DNA of 64,000 bases from Oidiodendron maius Zn (GCA_000827325.1 KN832892.1:434001-498000); one strand, 5' to 3'. Counted from the stretch's first letter, positions 21,431 to 33,559 are shown. A program made the numbers and translations. Notes: generated by a model not told the origin, from the sequence alone.

Positions 21431-22962
21431 ATGATGCAAGAATTATTAAAGTATATTATCACTTTCGCCCTCTTGCCCATGGTACGTGCCACTCCTATCG
21501 ATAGGATCCAACGGCAAGAGACCTTTGTATGGGGCCCACTTGGCGACTCATGGGCTAGTGGAGTATCCTTTGATGGCAAGAATACAGACTACGATAATAA
21601 TACGAATGCTTGCCTTCGCTGGAAAAACTCGTACGGCCCACTAATGGAAGCCGATACTACTTGGACGACCAAGCCACAGGCCTTTCATTTTGCGGCGTGC
21701 TCGGGTGCATTTCTTGAGCACATCGAGCTAAACTCTCAAGAATCGAAGCCTGGAAAAACAAACCCTCCTCAAATAGGGCAGGTCGGCAATCCCATGATGC
21801 TCACATATCAGGCGGGCGGGAACAACTGTGGATTCGGTACAGCTGTTGCTAGATGCCTGTATCCGATTCCTGCTGTGTTTGGCTACGATAAACCGTACCC
21901 AGACCCTGAGGGTGCATGCTGGAAGGCCGTGAACGATAGCAATACCTATATTAACGATATGCGTATGACTGATAAACCTGGATTTCATGGGTTGTACTTT
22001 GATGAACTTACTACCATCCAAAGGGTACTATCCAACGATATAGTCAAGAACAACCCGGATTTCAAGCTTTATGTTCTCGGGTATGCTCACTTCTTTAACT
22101 TAGGCGCCAACTATTGTGACAACTTATCATTCGCGCCTGGAGTCAAAGCTAATGCCTTCGATGAGGTCGCCGCAACACTCACATCGATCGCCCTAGACTC
22201 GCTCGCAACTAACTATCAACCCCCGAATGTGACTAATCAATTGCGAACAGATTTCAATGATGCCACCACAAGGGTCAACAATATTATGCGAAAGGCTGTC
22301 ATTGATGCAAATGATCCTCGGGTTAAATTTATCGATATTTCACCTGCTTTTAACGGGCATCGCTTCTGTGAGAACACGCACAACAAGATAGATCAGTGGT
22401 TTAATATAAAGTTTGGTTGTGAAACTTGAACTTTCCTTCACAGGACCCACCAGCTAATCCCCCAAGTCTCTCGGATGCGTTGATTGTCAATGGCACCATG
22501 CCAGGTGGTATTAATATTGCTAGTCTTAATGACACAGTGGGCATTGAAAGTGGAAGTATCAGTGGCATACCTTGGGCAATGCGACCCTTTCATCCTAAGG
22601 TCGGCGGGACATCAGCTATCGCAGAATATATCAAAGCTGCTGCAAAAGCCGATAACATTCCAGGCGTCGTGGAATCCCAGCCAAACAGCAGTCCCTGTCA
22701 GAGCGCCACGCTTGATAACTGCGTATACCAGTGGAATGACGTCCCATCAGGTCAACCCTGCCCGACTAATGCTCCCCCGCCTTTGCCAGCAACTTGCACG
22801 GGGCCTCTCCCTTTCGCTGCTACATCAGCACCTGTCACTTCAAGATTGGACAACCCACCTAGGTTTACGTTAAACACGCCAGTTACATCATTTGCAGGGC
22901 CTCTCTCCTCTCCTTCTCTCCTTCCTCCTCTCCACTCTTCCTCTACCTCGCCGTTACGGTAA
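21431..22962 (+). pseudogene. secreted SGNH/GDSL-type hydrolase, broken near the middle
   Basis: The N-terminal part (21431-22429) has a signal peptide ending near RATPID and the SGNH block I Ser in PLGDSWASG, followed by FHFAACSGAFLEHI. It runs into a stop after DQWFN-like sequence. The next frame continues the same family from about 22400: a DPPANPPS segment, then IPWAMRPFHPKVGGTSAIAEYI carrying the block V His. The two parts lie in different frames, and the second frame also carries a TGA where relatives have Trp (a VWLWN-like stretch). No GT..AG intron of matching phase fixes this. So there is a one-base frameshift plus a nonsense change, and catalytic Ser and His are separated. Either a recent pseudogene or a sequencing error. 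A Ser/Pro-rich tail follows. Confidence 0.7.
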
Positions 22963-24073
22963 TAGAATAGGGACTCCTTTACGCACACGCCAAGTAAACA
23001 AGGGAGCGATGTGGCCGAGGTCTTGTTCGGGAAGGTCACATTAATTTTATGTGTAGGTTTCTACGTATGTGGCGTTATGTGAAGTTTGAATCAATTGGAT
23101 GGGGTTAGGATGCTGGAGGTGTTTCGGAGTCTCTTGGTTGTTTGCAGTATCTTGGTTGATTTTAGATAGACCTTTGGTTAAGCGTACAGGTTGGCGTTCA
23201 AAGGTTTGCTCATTAGGTCTACAATACCCCGCAGCTGAACCAAAGCCTGTAGTAGCATTAGCATAACAAACAAACAGTTAGCGCTAGCGGAAGCCTCGAG
23301 TGCAAGGAAATTAGAGTGCTGCCTTATAGATACTCAAGAATAGTTCAGGCTCGGTTTACTTATTAGTCTTCTTGCCAGCGGCTGCAAGTAAGATACACTA
23401 TTTTAGGCCGAAAGGCTTTACAAGTGAATAGGGAAAGTTTCCTTTATCTAAAAGTAGAAAGTGATGCAATTGAATTGCTTCTGGTGCAATCTTCTCCCCA
23501 GATAATATAATCGTTATAGCCAGGCGCTACAATATGACTGCTCGCTCCTCCTACGTCCCTATAATTCTGCCAATGGATAAACTCATGAGGATATTCAGCC
23601 AGGGCAGCGATCCATTTAGGACGGGAGAGAGAGAAGTATTACGTGGTTTAATTCGGAAGAAATTAGATCCTTGGAATACTAAATGGCTTGGAGTGTGATC
23701 AGTCACAATTACAAATATTAACACTTTCCAGGTGGCCGCGATCAATCTAGTATACTTGACATTAGAGAGCTAAGGCGTTCCGTAAGAGGTGACCTTGATT
23801 TTGCTAGCTATGTCGCTGATTTAACTGGCATCTAGGTAATTATGCGGAACTTAGCGTCCTATTATTGTTCTTGATTCCAAATAGCGTCAAACATCATGCT
23901 TACGATGCAGGGTTGTTCAAGGGCTAGATGCCGTAGCGATTCCGGTGCGTTAAGGCATTTATTTGCTTAACCAACAAACAAATTGTTGAGATATTTGTCA
24001 AAGCAGACGAAACGAAGAAATAATAAGGCATGCTACTTCTTCTAAAATAGCCCCGAAATTAAAGGCAATCTGT
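22963..24073. other. intergenic, mostly non-coding
   Basis: About 1.1 kb. A short plus frame near 23560-23700 (ILPMDKLMRIFSQGSDPF and onward) reads like a protein remnant of unknown family, ended by stops. Nothing else is supported. Confidence 0.35.
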
Positions 24074-24796
24074 TTATTCCTCGTTATAATACCGGAACAC
24101 ATGAGTAGAGACCTTATTTCCTTGTGAATCGAATCTCTGAGGGAAAACTGTGTATAAACCATCAGCATCCCGGGCTTCGTAGTCAAGACTGGCGGCGGCT
24201 TCAGTAAGAATATCCTGTCCATAGTTCTCCTTGAGCCAATGTGCAACCATGTCCGTTGCAGCATAAGCCCCCGAACCAGTCCAGATGTTTCCGTCGATGA
24301 TCCACTTCTTCTCCCTGGTCCAGTTAACCTTGGGCCAACGCTTGCGTACCCAATCGTACTCGAGGTTGTTGACTGTTGCCCTCTTCCCGTCTAGAACTCC
24401 TGTAGATGCGATGACGCTGGCTCCTGTGCACGTTGACCATAGCAGCTTACCAGCCCCCACGTGCTTGCGGATCAATTCGGCATGCTTTGGGTGTAGTTCA
24501 AAGTTTCCCAGGTATGGGCCAGGAACGAGAAGAATGTCAATTCCTTGGCATTCGTCGACGGTGATTGTAGGCACAATTGTCAACTGGCTTGTCCCAAGGA
24601 GTACGGGATCCCTGCTAACACCGATATGATGGAAAACGAACTCCGGCGCCCGAGAGATGAGTTCTTCGTCGATTGGGTGATATTGTTTAAATATTTGCAA
24701 AGAAGACTTTTGGGCGGAGCCAAGGAGATCCGTAGGACCGACGCTGTCGATGACCTGATAGGCGTAGGCGAGTGTACCGATATGAATAGGACCCAT
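24074..24796 (-). CDS. DJ-1/PfpI family protein
   Basis: An intronless 240-aa protein of the class I glutamine amidotransferase-like fold. The nucleophile elbow is STCTGAS (Cys near residue 123), followed by the typical STGVLDGKRAT helix; an N-terminal strand/loop reads DILLVPGPYLGNF. Bacterial relatives with this layout include isonitrile hydratase-like and AraC-associated DJ-1 proteins; fungal ones are mostly uncharacterised cytosolic enzymes or stress proteins. No signal peptide. It is isolated, with over 1 kb free on its promoter side. Confidence 0.85.
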   Translation of the reverse strand: MGPIHIGTLAYAYQVIDSVGPTDLLGSAQKSSLQIFKQYHPIDEELISRAPEFVFHHIGVSRDPVLLGTSQLTIVPTITVDECQGIDILLVPGPYLGNFELHPKHAELIRKHVGAGKLLWSTCTGASVIASTGVLDGKRATVNNLEYDWVRKRWPKVNWTREKKWIIDGNIWTGSGAYAATDMVAHWLKENYGQDILTEAAASLDYEARDADGLYTVFPQRFDSQGNKVSTHVFRYYNEE

Positions 24797-25907
24797 TTGG
24801 CGTGAATCTTCGAACTAAATGAGAAAAATGAATGGGAGGAATAAACTGATGATGTAAATGAAAAGCTTATATTTGGTCAGAAAGCCACAGCAAGGTGCTA
24901 GACGCTATGAGATGCGTCCTCACATCCTTAAATAGGGCATCTAGGTCAGTGAGCTAAGTGAAATCAGGGGCAAGATATTGTGGGACGGCATCTAAGACGG
25001 ACCTCCGTTTCTGCTTTATTATTTGCTGTTAGGGGCTGCACCTACAGGATTTGCTCTCAATATCCAATGTTCTTCGGATATAGCAGTAGGACGGGGTTGG
25101 CTGATTGAGGGGTACTTTTAAGTTCCTCCGTCTTCCTCTGGCCTGGAAACATTCAAAACGGAAGGATTAGAAATTCAAGTCGGCCCGATCCTGATACTAA
25201 GACTTCTGATTTTAGAGCATCCAACCGTTTGAATCAGTAATGAGGATGTTAGCCTTGAAAGTAGGACAATAAAGATCGAGGCTCTTACGTCTCACTGTTG
25301 AAGAATTGTTGAGTTCTCCTTGAGTATAGCCTTTTCTTTTCACAAACACAAGTCTATAATCTCAGCTAAAGAGGCTTGATTTATCAGCTACATAACTTTA
25401 TCTAGGTTGCTGTTTATGATGAAACCTTATTTATCTATATATTTTTATATCTGTATTCAAAGGTCCAATTAAAATACGTCCTAAATTTCAATCGCGCTAC
25501 CCGCTACTTGGGGAATCTTTTTTGGTCGGTGAAAGCTGCAGAGACAGTGAATAGGACGCCGCCAATAACGACAGGTACCCAGTCTAACTGAATTGTATCC
25601 TTCAATTAATCCGGTCTGAACTTCTGGTCGGTACACGGATATAGATGTAGGTCACGGATATAGATGTGGGTCATGGATATCCATCGTCGCGGCGCTGCCC
25701 GACTGAGCGGTCTGCTTACCGTAAGAACTTCATAAGGCGGTTCAAAGTAGTAAAATCATTAACATGGCTAGCATTGCGCAGCTTATTTGAGCGAATTATT
25801 AGGTCCATCGCAATGAGGTCTGTGTACGGTGATGATCGACCAGGATGACTGCGTGTGTGTATATATAGCAAAGAGCCTCGATACTTCAATAGCTTGATAA
25901 CGCCAAA
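24797..25907. other. intergenic, two divergent promoters
   Basis: A 1.1-kb gap between the minus-strand DJ-1 gene and the plus-strand epoxide hydrolase. It includes a short direct repeat of GGATATAGATGTGGGTCA type near 25640-25675. No gene was recognised. Confidence 0.4.
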
Positions 25908-27250
25908 ATGATTTTACTACATGTGATAACTTTCTGCACCATCTTCTGCGCCGCAGCGGATATATTTTCCCTCCCGAACATTGGCGCAACGTTCGGCAAT
26001 TCGCCCACACCGTTCGAGATCCATGTTGACCGAGACTTCATTGAGGACACGAGACAGCGAGTCGCATACTCTAGGGCACCTGTTTTTATAGGAGCGAATG
26101 GTGAAGGCCCAAGTAATGAAAATTTCACAAATGTGCGAGATTACTGGGCCAATGAATACGACTGGAACATGACTGAAGCGTCCATCAACAAAAAGTGAGT
26201 AGGCGTATTCATTAGAGTCTCTCACTGTGCTAACAGTGGTGGACAAGGCTCCAACAATTCACAACAATTGTTGAACCTGTTATCGAGAATGACACCTATC
26301 TGGTACCACTACACTTTGTTCACCACCATTCGCCGCGCGAGGACGCGATTCCTCTGCTCTTCATCCACGGCTGGCCAGGCTCGTTTCTCGAAGTCAGCAA
26401 CATCATTAACAGCTTAACGAACCCGCCCAATGGGTCAGTGCCAGCCTTTCATGTGGTTGCTCCGTCAATACCTGGATTTGGGTTCTCTCCGGCGCCTCAG
26501 CGCCCTGGTTTTGGGCCGACCGAAGCTTCATACGCTTTCAACGCCTTGATGTGCCAGCTTGGCTATAAGAAATATGTCATTCAGGGCGGAGATTTTGGCG
26601 GCGTCATCCTTCGTTTCCAGGCTCATCTGTTTCCCGAGAATGTCGTCTCCGTGCTCAGCAATTTCTGGATCATCCAGCCAACAGAGAATGACATTCGCAG
26701 GCTTGCAGAAGGGCTAGCAACTCCTGACGAAGCTACCTACATTAATATTTTGGAAACATATATCAACCAGGCATCTGGATACCGCATTATGCAACAGACG
26801 CAGCCACTCACAGCAACCTTTGCTCTGTCGGACTCTCCGCTGGGCAATGCGATGTGGATCTATGCTTTGATGGCAGAGGTCATCGACCCAGCAATAATGG
26901 CCTGGACACCCGAGGAGATCATCACCTGGTCAATGATGTATTACATACAGGGACCCTATGGCGGTATGCGCTTCTACAAAGAAGTAGCCAACGAGGGGGC
27001 TCTTGAAGGGCTGGACTTTGGCACTCTCCCGCTGGTTGAGGTACCAGTGGCTATCAGCCAATTCCCTTATGATATCACTTATTGCATGCCTTTAGACTGG
27101 GCCAGACGTGGAGGCAATGTTATAAAGAGGAATGTACACAGCCACGGTGGTCACTTTGCGGCCTATGAGGTGCCAGATCTCCTGCTCCGGGATATCTGGG
27201 AGTGGTTCGGGGATAAGGAAGTGTCAGGAACGAAAGCCTTTTTATCTTGA
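25908..27250 (+). CDS. secreted epoxide hydrolase (EHN/alpha-beta hydrolase)
   Basis: About 429 aa from exons 25908-26194 and 26248-27250. The acceptor after CAAG at 26247 keeps the frame; the CAG 11 bases earlier does not. A cleavable signal peptide (MILLHVITFCTIFCAAA) suggests secretion or ER entry, unusual for this class. An EHN-type N-terminal domain is followed by the hydrolase fold: the oxyanion motif HGWPGSF, the nucleophile Asp in GGDFGG, and the catalytic His in HGGHFAAYEVP. It opens epoxides to diols; juvenile-hormone-like or fungal epoxides are known substrates of the wider family, but the substrate here is unknown. Confidence 0.87.
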
Positions 27251-28192
27251 TTTATCAAACGACAGTGAGCGTGCTCAAAGAATATAAATTAAGAAAGCAG
27301 AAAATTAATTTCGAGTACACTCATGGTGCTGTTTAATAGATGGGTCCTAAAATATTCCATCAGGGTTGTGCTGTCTCATGTCAGGACCCTCTGGGGTGGG
27401 TGTATAAAAAGATCGAGGCACAACATCATTCGAAACTCTGGATAACAGTTGATCCAGCTGCATCTTGCAGCAAACCCACATCGTGTTGAAATTTGGACAT
27501 TGTGCGAGCGGAAACAACAGTCAAAATGACAGTGTGAAGATAAAGATGCCTCAATTCTAGTCGTTCAAAGTAATGGAAAGCAGCGACGAATCACTCTATT
27601 CGCCCAGGCGGTCCTGAAAAGCTTTAAACTTTTGGTGACACTGCAAAATCTTGAATATTGGGGTGGGTGGAGCGATTCCGATGTAGAGCCCGATGTACAT
27701 CATCACGCAAGCCAGTGCGATGGTTGCCTGCGTTGCGGATCAAGCCGGCACTTCATATGAGGCTGCACGATGTTATCACCAGGGTAGCGGACCCGTGTAC
27801 CTCGTACGAGACAGAAAGTTGTTGCGTAATTAGCTATAGCCGCAGGAGAGACCTCTTTGGACAACGCAGAGCAGGGAATAAAATAGCTCGGGCTAAAGTC
27901 GTGACCAGGAGCGTAAAAGGGCGTTGAAGAAGGGCAGGGGAAGCTTCGAGAAGCACATGAGCTGTCCACCCTTCCTGATATCTACTATAACAAATTAAGA
28001 TTGCGTTACCTCTGCCTTAGTTGGTTCAGGCTCTCTAACGTACAGACTCGTGAATTCCCGGTTCGCTCGAAAACACTGATTAAAGCGCATAACAATTGCC
28101 CCTCGTATGATGACCCCGTTTGATGCCTTAATTAGCTGCTTTGTACGAGAAGTGGCGGTAATTGTTCTAGATATGAATGTCTCCTAATTTCC
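27251..28192. other. intergenic, nothing recognised
   Basis: About 0.94 kb between a plus-strand and a minus-strand gene (3'-3'). Open frames at 27658-27969 overlap on both strands and show no family signature. Confidence 0.4.
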
Positions 28193-29724
28193 TTACTTTC
28201 TTAACCGCTCTATGATTCCCAAGAGCGTGTCTTGTTCCCTCTGGTACCTTGCTAACTCCTCCTGGATAGTCTTTAGCTCTTGTTGCAACTTTTCCTTCAC
28301 CAGATCTGCTTCAAGCCGGCTGACCTGATGACTACAGTCACACACTACTAGTTTAGCCTTCTTCAGGTCGCTCCTTGAACCTGTGCTCTCTTCATATTCT
28401 TCACTTGCGTGTTGAACTCCGACATCACCAGCAAACATTCGCTTGGATTTGCCTTTTCCCTTACCCGGGACAGCAAGACTTGGATCTATGCTTTCAGATA
28501 TCGTCTCACCTATCTCCACTACAGTGAGTGTGTTCGCAACCTCAGTGGCGGAAGAACGGCCGGACATTACCGAACGAGAATTTCGATGTATTCGGCGCAT
28601 ATGTCTATCAAGTACTCCTTTGGTTGCGAACCCGGAGTTGCCCTTGCAATGCGTAATAATGCATCGAAAAGGGCGTGTATGCTTGTGCATGTGTGTTCTG
28701 AAAGGTGTATTAGTATGATAATAGCTTGTTTGTTCGAAGTGTTAACCTACTGCCAATCAGAACGTCGCGGAAATGTTTGGGTATCTGTACAACCGGAATA
28801 GTCACAGATATAGTGGCCTGCTGCATTCTTAGGACGATCTTGTGGTGGCTGACTTGCGCTTGATGCATTTTCTGTTGATGTTGTCCGTGGAGACGAAGCA
28901 CTTGGTCCCGCCGAGGACATTGATAGAATTCCGTTGGAAACTCTGCGAATATGTGCACTACTTGGCGTACTTGCTCCCAGCTCCTCTCTGGAGGATTGGT
29001 GCCGGTGGCGAGCACAGACTGAATAACTTCGCCAGAGAGTGGTCCATGATCCGTTGACTCATTCGCAACTTCTTGGAAAGTAGATGCTGAAAATTCAAGC
29101 TGCGGCGAATGCAACTGTGGTGTGCCACCAAACAGACTCGGGTGAAAGTAGGACACTGTATCAGTATCTTCAAAGCCATTCCAGGACTCTAGAATCTCGA
29201 CCGAATGTGAAGGTGGTCCCCAAACAGGATTCGAAAGGTCTGTGGATCATTAGTTGGAATACTGGTTATAGGTCCTAGAGCGATTGTATACCGTGTGAAA
29301 AGTAGGGCAGCTGCTCGTCTTCCAGCGGGGGCTGACGTCGATTCCCATTTTGGCAGAGAGCTGGTGGATAGAACATCCAACAAACATCCCATAATACTAC
29401 CAAAGATGGCCATATTTCCCAAGGCATAGTCGTACATTTCGGCCGCCGCCGATTCATAAAACCTGTAGATCTGATGTAAGACAAGAGGAATTGAATTATC
29501 TTTAGCAAGAGCACTGCTAGGTGTTCGAGGAAGCGTAAAAGCCGCTCTCAAATGATTCGCTCTGGAAGCAGCGGTCGAAGCAGCGGTGGAAACAGCTCCA
29601 GAAGCAGCTCCGGAAGCAAAAGCTCTCGTTTTACTTCCGTATACCATTTGGACAGATCTTCTCGCATCCTGCACACAGGGCGCCAGAAAGCTATGGTATC
29701 TATCACAGCAAAATCGAAAGACAT
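28193..29724 (-). CDS. C2H2 zinc-finger/coiled-coil protein, multi-exon
   Basis: Probable nuclear protein. The 3' part is well supported: exons ending at 29401, then 29360-29292, 29239-28747 and 28697-28193, with introns of 40, 52 and 49 bp, all in phase. The last exon carries a C2H2-like fold (HTRPFRC, then HCKGNSGFATKGVLDRH and RRIH), a Lys/Ser linker with GKGKGKSKR, and a C-terminal coiled coil (SRLEADLVKEKLQQELKTIQ). The middle exon is Gln/Pro/Ser-rich (SVEILESWNGFEDTDTVSYF and onward). The 5' end is uncertain: an ATG at 29724 opens a frame (MSFDFAVIDTIAFWR) that stops about 60 codons later in a trinucleotide-repeat tract, while the frame from 29674 runs through. The true start or a further intron is unresolved. 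Confidence 0.6.
29547..29628. repeat. low-complexity GAAGCAGC/GGAAGC repeat
   Basis: Repeated GAAGCAGCGG/GAAGCAGCTC units inside the 5' part of the C2H2 gene. They give a run of Ala/Ser codons in one minus frame and Leu/Pro codons in another, and are the main reason the 5' gene structure is unclear. Confidence 0.5.
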
Positions 29725-31500
29725 GGCTGCGATGCGATACTCACAGTGAAGGATATGGCTAGTATATGGTGTGGTAGAATATACTGTTGAGTAGAATGGA
29801 AATCACAGATTGAAGGTGCGACGCCTATATTAATGTCTTTTTGCGATGGTATGGAAACGTCACGGCCAATTCTGCACGTGAAGCTTTTTGCTTTGCACTG
29901 CATTGCAAAAAGCCAAGTGCAAAAAGCTGAGCGCTTCGATTCCTCGCTGGCGTATCATGGGCTCTCACCTTCGCCACTTCCTCGGTGAGTACTTACCTGT
30001 GACATACGCCACACACATGACCAGGCCTGAGAATCGTGGCTAAGTAAAATATAACGAGCCCCTCTCCTCGCACTGGTCTAACCCCTGGACTGCATAAATA
30101 GTGTGGCTATGTGCAACCTAGAACCTTAGACAATGCAACAACTGATCCCACACTAATCCTGATGAACCCTTTGATCTTGTAACCTCTAACAATAACTTAA
30201 ACGCTACATCTCCCTATAGGGTTAAGTATAGTAGTAGTTATATTTTATACAAAAATGTTACTCCTCTATCGGTTCTATATTAGACTAGAACAAGAGCGTT
30301 GGCTGTCTGGTACATTTAGCTTCCCTAGGCTTCTCTTTAGCATTCACCTCTCGTACGGTCTTTGGTAGTTATCCTGGAGAATACAGCTACAGGAATCGAT
30401 ATGTCGCGGTCCCCGCGGGGTCCCCGCGAGGCTAGTAACAGTTGAACAATGTATCAAGAGCTACAAAAGGCTATTGACTACTTTAAGTAGGAGTTGAATC
30501 CTGTTCCGTGGTATTTAGCGGAACCGTGAAATCATATTAATAGAATCGCACTGTTGATATTATTATTGGAAAAAGAACTTCTAAAGTCGCCCTGACCAAG
30601 TCATTGGACAGAATACGAGCAAACTATTTTGACATCGTGAAACCATACTCTGGCGAGGCGGGAATGGACCGGCGGCCGGGTGGTCGGTGGCCGACTTCCG
30701 ACGCTGGGATTTACGTTCCTAGGAGAGAATGGATGCTAGCCCCCTCATAGCCCAGTACGGCACTCCATTTCTTACCTCCGAGGCATTACGGAATTTAGGC
30801 AGTGCTGGAGTGTATTTTGGTAATCGCCGTACGGAGGTACGATTGTCGGGGCCGATGTAAGAAACTTGGTACCGATGACGGCGTTGATAGTCACTGGTTT
30901 GTAATAGAGACAAGCGAAAGTTTAAAAGGACGGTACGATTCCACGCTAAGAGATTACGGAGGTGCAGGCCGTAAGTTATGTTATACCGTCTTTGTAGGGT
31001 TTTGCTGGAATGCCTAGTAGTATACGCTGTAGCGCAATTCTGCCTAGCAGAATTCAAGGCGGTGTAATATAACTTGCACCTATAGAGATAGACTAAGATG
31101 GAACTGATGTAGAACAGATGTATCCGGAATAAGCTTAAGTCCGGTCACTGTAGCTCTTTTGTATTCACCTCTAACATCATATCCGCTTCTACCCTATAGC
31201 AGCGAACGCTAATGTAGGGGGCAGACGATTGTGAAGCAGAGGGCAGTGAGATAACCTCAAGTATCGGAAAACGGGGTCTTTGGAAAAGCTGATTTCCAAT
31301 TAACTGCTCTCTGACTTGAAAATCAATGGCGACGCCTTCTTTTGGTTAGGATTGCAGCAAGTCCTTGTCCCTATATAAAGTTGGAGGTATGTTTGTTGTA
31401 TTCTCGAAGCTGAAGGGAGACTACCGATATCCATAAAAGACTCCGGTACTAGAATTGAGTCGCTATATTACTGTTCGATACTTATATTCTATTTGACCAT
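29725..31500. other. intergenic, accessory DNA with a lone motif copy
   Basis: About 1.8 kb without a supportable gene. It contains a palindromic CCCCGCGGGG-type patch near 30412-30425 and an exact 13-base copy of the cluster motif at 30667-30679. Short overlapping frames at 30719-31057 have no family features. Confidence 0.4.
30668..30679 (+). promoter_or_regulatory. orphan motif copy D (ACCGGCGGCCGG)
   Basis: Identical to copies B and C over 13 bases, but 17 kb away from the first cluster. The nearest genes are the minus-strand C2H2 gene (about 940 bp) and a decayed NmrA-like gene (about 830 bp). It may be a relic of a lost target gene or a chance GC-rich copy. Confidence 0.35.
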
Positions 31501-32650
31501 CATGGTTGTAGTTGCAGTAGCTGGTGGAACTGGTGGTTTGGGTTGTAGCATAACGGAGGCTATTGCCAACACTAGAAAGCATTCGGTTTTCGTCTTGTTA
31601 AGGGAGGCATACCAATATCCTCTATCTATATTACAAACTATTGAATGCTAATTATATGGTGTATGTCAAGTTGAATACCGATATCTTTAATAGCCTACCA
31701 AATGTAACTCTAGTAACAGTGGATTATACCTCTATTGATGCCCTTGCTAAGGTCCTTAAAAGATATCTTATTGATACAATTATCTCAACTATAAAGATTT
31801 CGAATGATGAAAGCAGTAGGGTACAGCTTAACCTTATTGAAGCGGCAGAAAAGTCGGGAACTGTGAAACGGTTTGCTTCTAGTGAATTTGGAATTGACAA
31901 TATGGAAGCCTATTAGAAGTGAGTTATATGTTCCTTAATTGTTGCTGTGTTATTCCTAAAAACTTATGACGATATTTGTGAAAGCAACTTTCCATTTCTA
32001 TTTACTGTATATAAGGTAGCTGCTATTGAAAAACTATAGGCGACATCCCTTATGTATATAATTTTTATTACTAGTTAATTCCTTGATTATTATGGTATGC
32101 TATATATACTAATATATATACTAGGTATTTCTGTTATTGTTGATGTTGAGAATATGAAGGCTGCTATTCCAGGGGATGGCAATACCCCGATTGTCTTTAC
32201 CTATACGGTGGATATGGCGAAATTTGTGGCTGCTAGCCTAGAGCTACCTAAATGGCTATAGAGATCTCTTATTATTAGGGATAGAATTACGGCGAATTAA
32301 CTAGTCAGTTTGGTTGAGAAAGTAAGAGGTAAGCTTTATTAATACTATATAGTAACCTATATCAAAAGGCCTCTATGTTGACCTGAGAGGAGTAGGATGT
32401 AAGATGGATGTTGCTTATGATTCACTCCAAGACCTTAGAGCCGGGAAAAACATCGAGCTCCTATCAAACATTCCTTGCTATGCCTTTATTCCCAAACCTT
32501 TCTTGGAAGGTTTTGTATAGGTTTTTGGACTAGCAATAGGGGAAGGGTTATTCGATATTAAGGGTAAGGCTCTTAATGATATGTTGCTAGATATAAAACT
32601 ACAATCGGTAGATGCCTTTCTTTAGACCTACTGGGGCGGTAAATGAGGAC
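31501..32650 (+). pseudogene. NmrA-like/isoflavone-reductase-type gene, decayed
   Basis: The start ATG at 31501 opens with a Rossmann dinucleotide-binding motif (VVVAVAGGTGGLG). Family segments follow in order across several frames: VTLVTVDYTSIDAL, VKRFASSEFGID, TYTVDMAKFVAASLELP and CYAFIPKPFLEGF. NmrA-like proteins are NADP-binding regulators or reductases of the SDR superfamily. The reading is broken by frame changes and by TAG codons where relatives have Trp or Gln. That pattern and the AT-rich context fit RIP (C-to-T) mutation. It is non-functional. Confidence 0.65.
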
Positions 32651-33056
32651 TTTATCTATAGACTATATATTGAGCCTTAGTCTATAATATACTTTAGGGT
32701 ATTGTATTCCTTAGTACCTTATCCTGTTATGTTGCAAATCTATAAAAGCTCTTATTTAATACTATTAACTATGTTGGCCTAAACTATAAGAACAACCTCT
32801 ATATAGTCCTAACTGATGTACTTGATTTTCTATAACAATTGCTTTAGGTTTCCCTTTCCCTAACCTCTTCACTATATGGATTTATGTAATATAACAGTAT
32901 GTATGCTTTAAAGGCTACTGGAGTAAGAGCATATGAAAATTCGCTGATATATATATTGATATTAGTAGTCAGGCTCTAAGGGTCTTGAACAGTCCTACTT
33001 CAGAGATTATAGTAAGCAACTATAGTGGTGGCTAACTATATGTATTAAAGAGTGTA
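32651..33056. other. AT-rich non-coding DNA
   Basis: Stop-dense AT-rich sequence between the decayed NmrA-like gene and the Tc1-type inverted repeat. No feature recognised. Confidence 0.4.
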
Positions 33057-33100
33057 ATGTCTATCCCTGTATGCCGAAAAACCGGTGTGCTGAAAAAATA
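33057..33100 (+). repeat. left terminal inverted repeat, Tc1-like
   Basis: Reads TCTATCCCTG, then ATGCCGAAAAACCGGTGTGC, then an A-run. The same sequence, with a few differences, stands in inverted orientation at 35503-35540. The pattern (CATCCCTG, GTGCCGAAAAA twice) matches termini of fungal Tc1/mariner elements. Confidence 0.55.
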
Positions 33101-33559
33101 ATAGGTACTTTGACTTGAAGTATCTTTAAATCTGTATGCACCTTAATATCTCTTATTATATTTTAAAAGTTATATTCTGTAGCAACTCCTAGATACCCTA
33201 AACCCCTTCTACTAGAAAATCGCATTTATATCATCGCCCTTATGCTTGATTTGTAAAGGGTCTTAATTTATAGTATAATAGCGTTCCTCTACTATAGTTC
33301 TATCACTAAGCTTATACTATCCCTAATACTTCTAAAGGAGTCTTATCTGCGGTCTAAGGCTATAACACTCTACAAGAAATCGTTATCAGCCATGTGGTGC
33401 GGTGGAGGCAAAATTCAAGTAAGGTTGCTACACGGATCTGTATCTTGGCTGATAATTTTGGCTTAGTGTGAAATAATCCTGCATGTCCTATAATATTTAT
33501 GCTGTACTTTGTACAGGCCTGAATAATCACTGGTTTTCTATCCGTGCACCCCCCTATGC

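Noticed and set aside
22400-22440. An intron to rescue the SGNH hydrolase
   Set aside because: All GT..AG pairs tried give the wrong phase, an in-frame stop, or a length of 25-33 bp, below normal intron size.
27658-27969. Two overlapping frames of about 88 codons on opposite strands
   Set aside because: Mutual shadows with no family features or start context.
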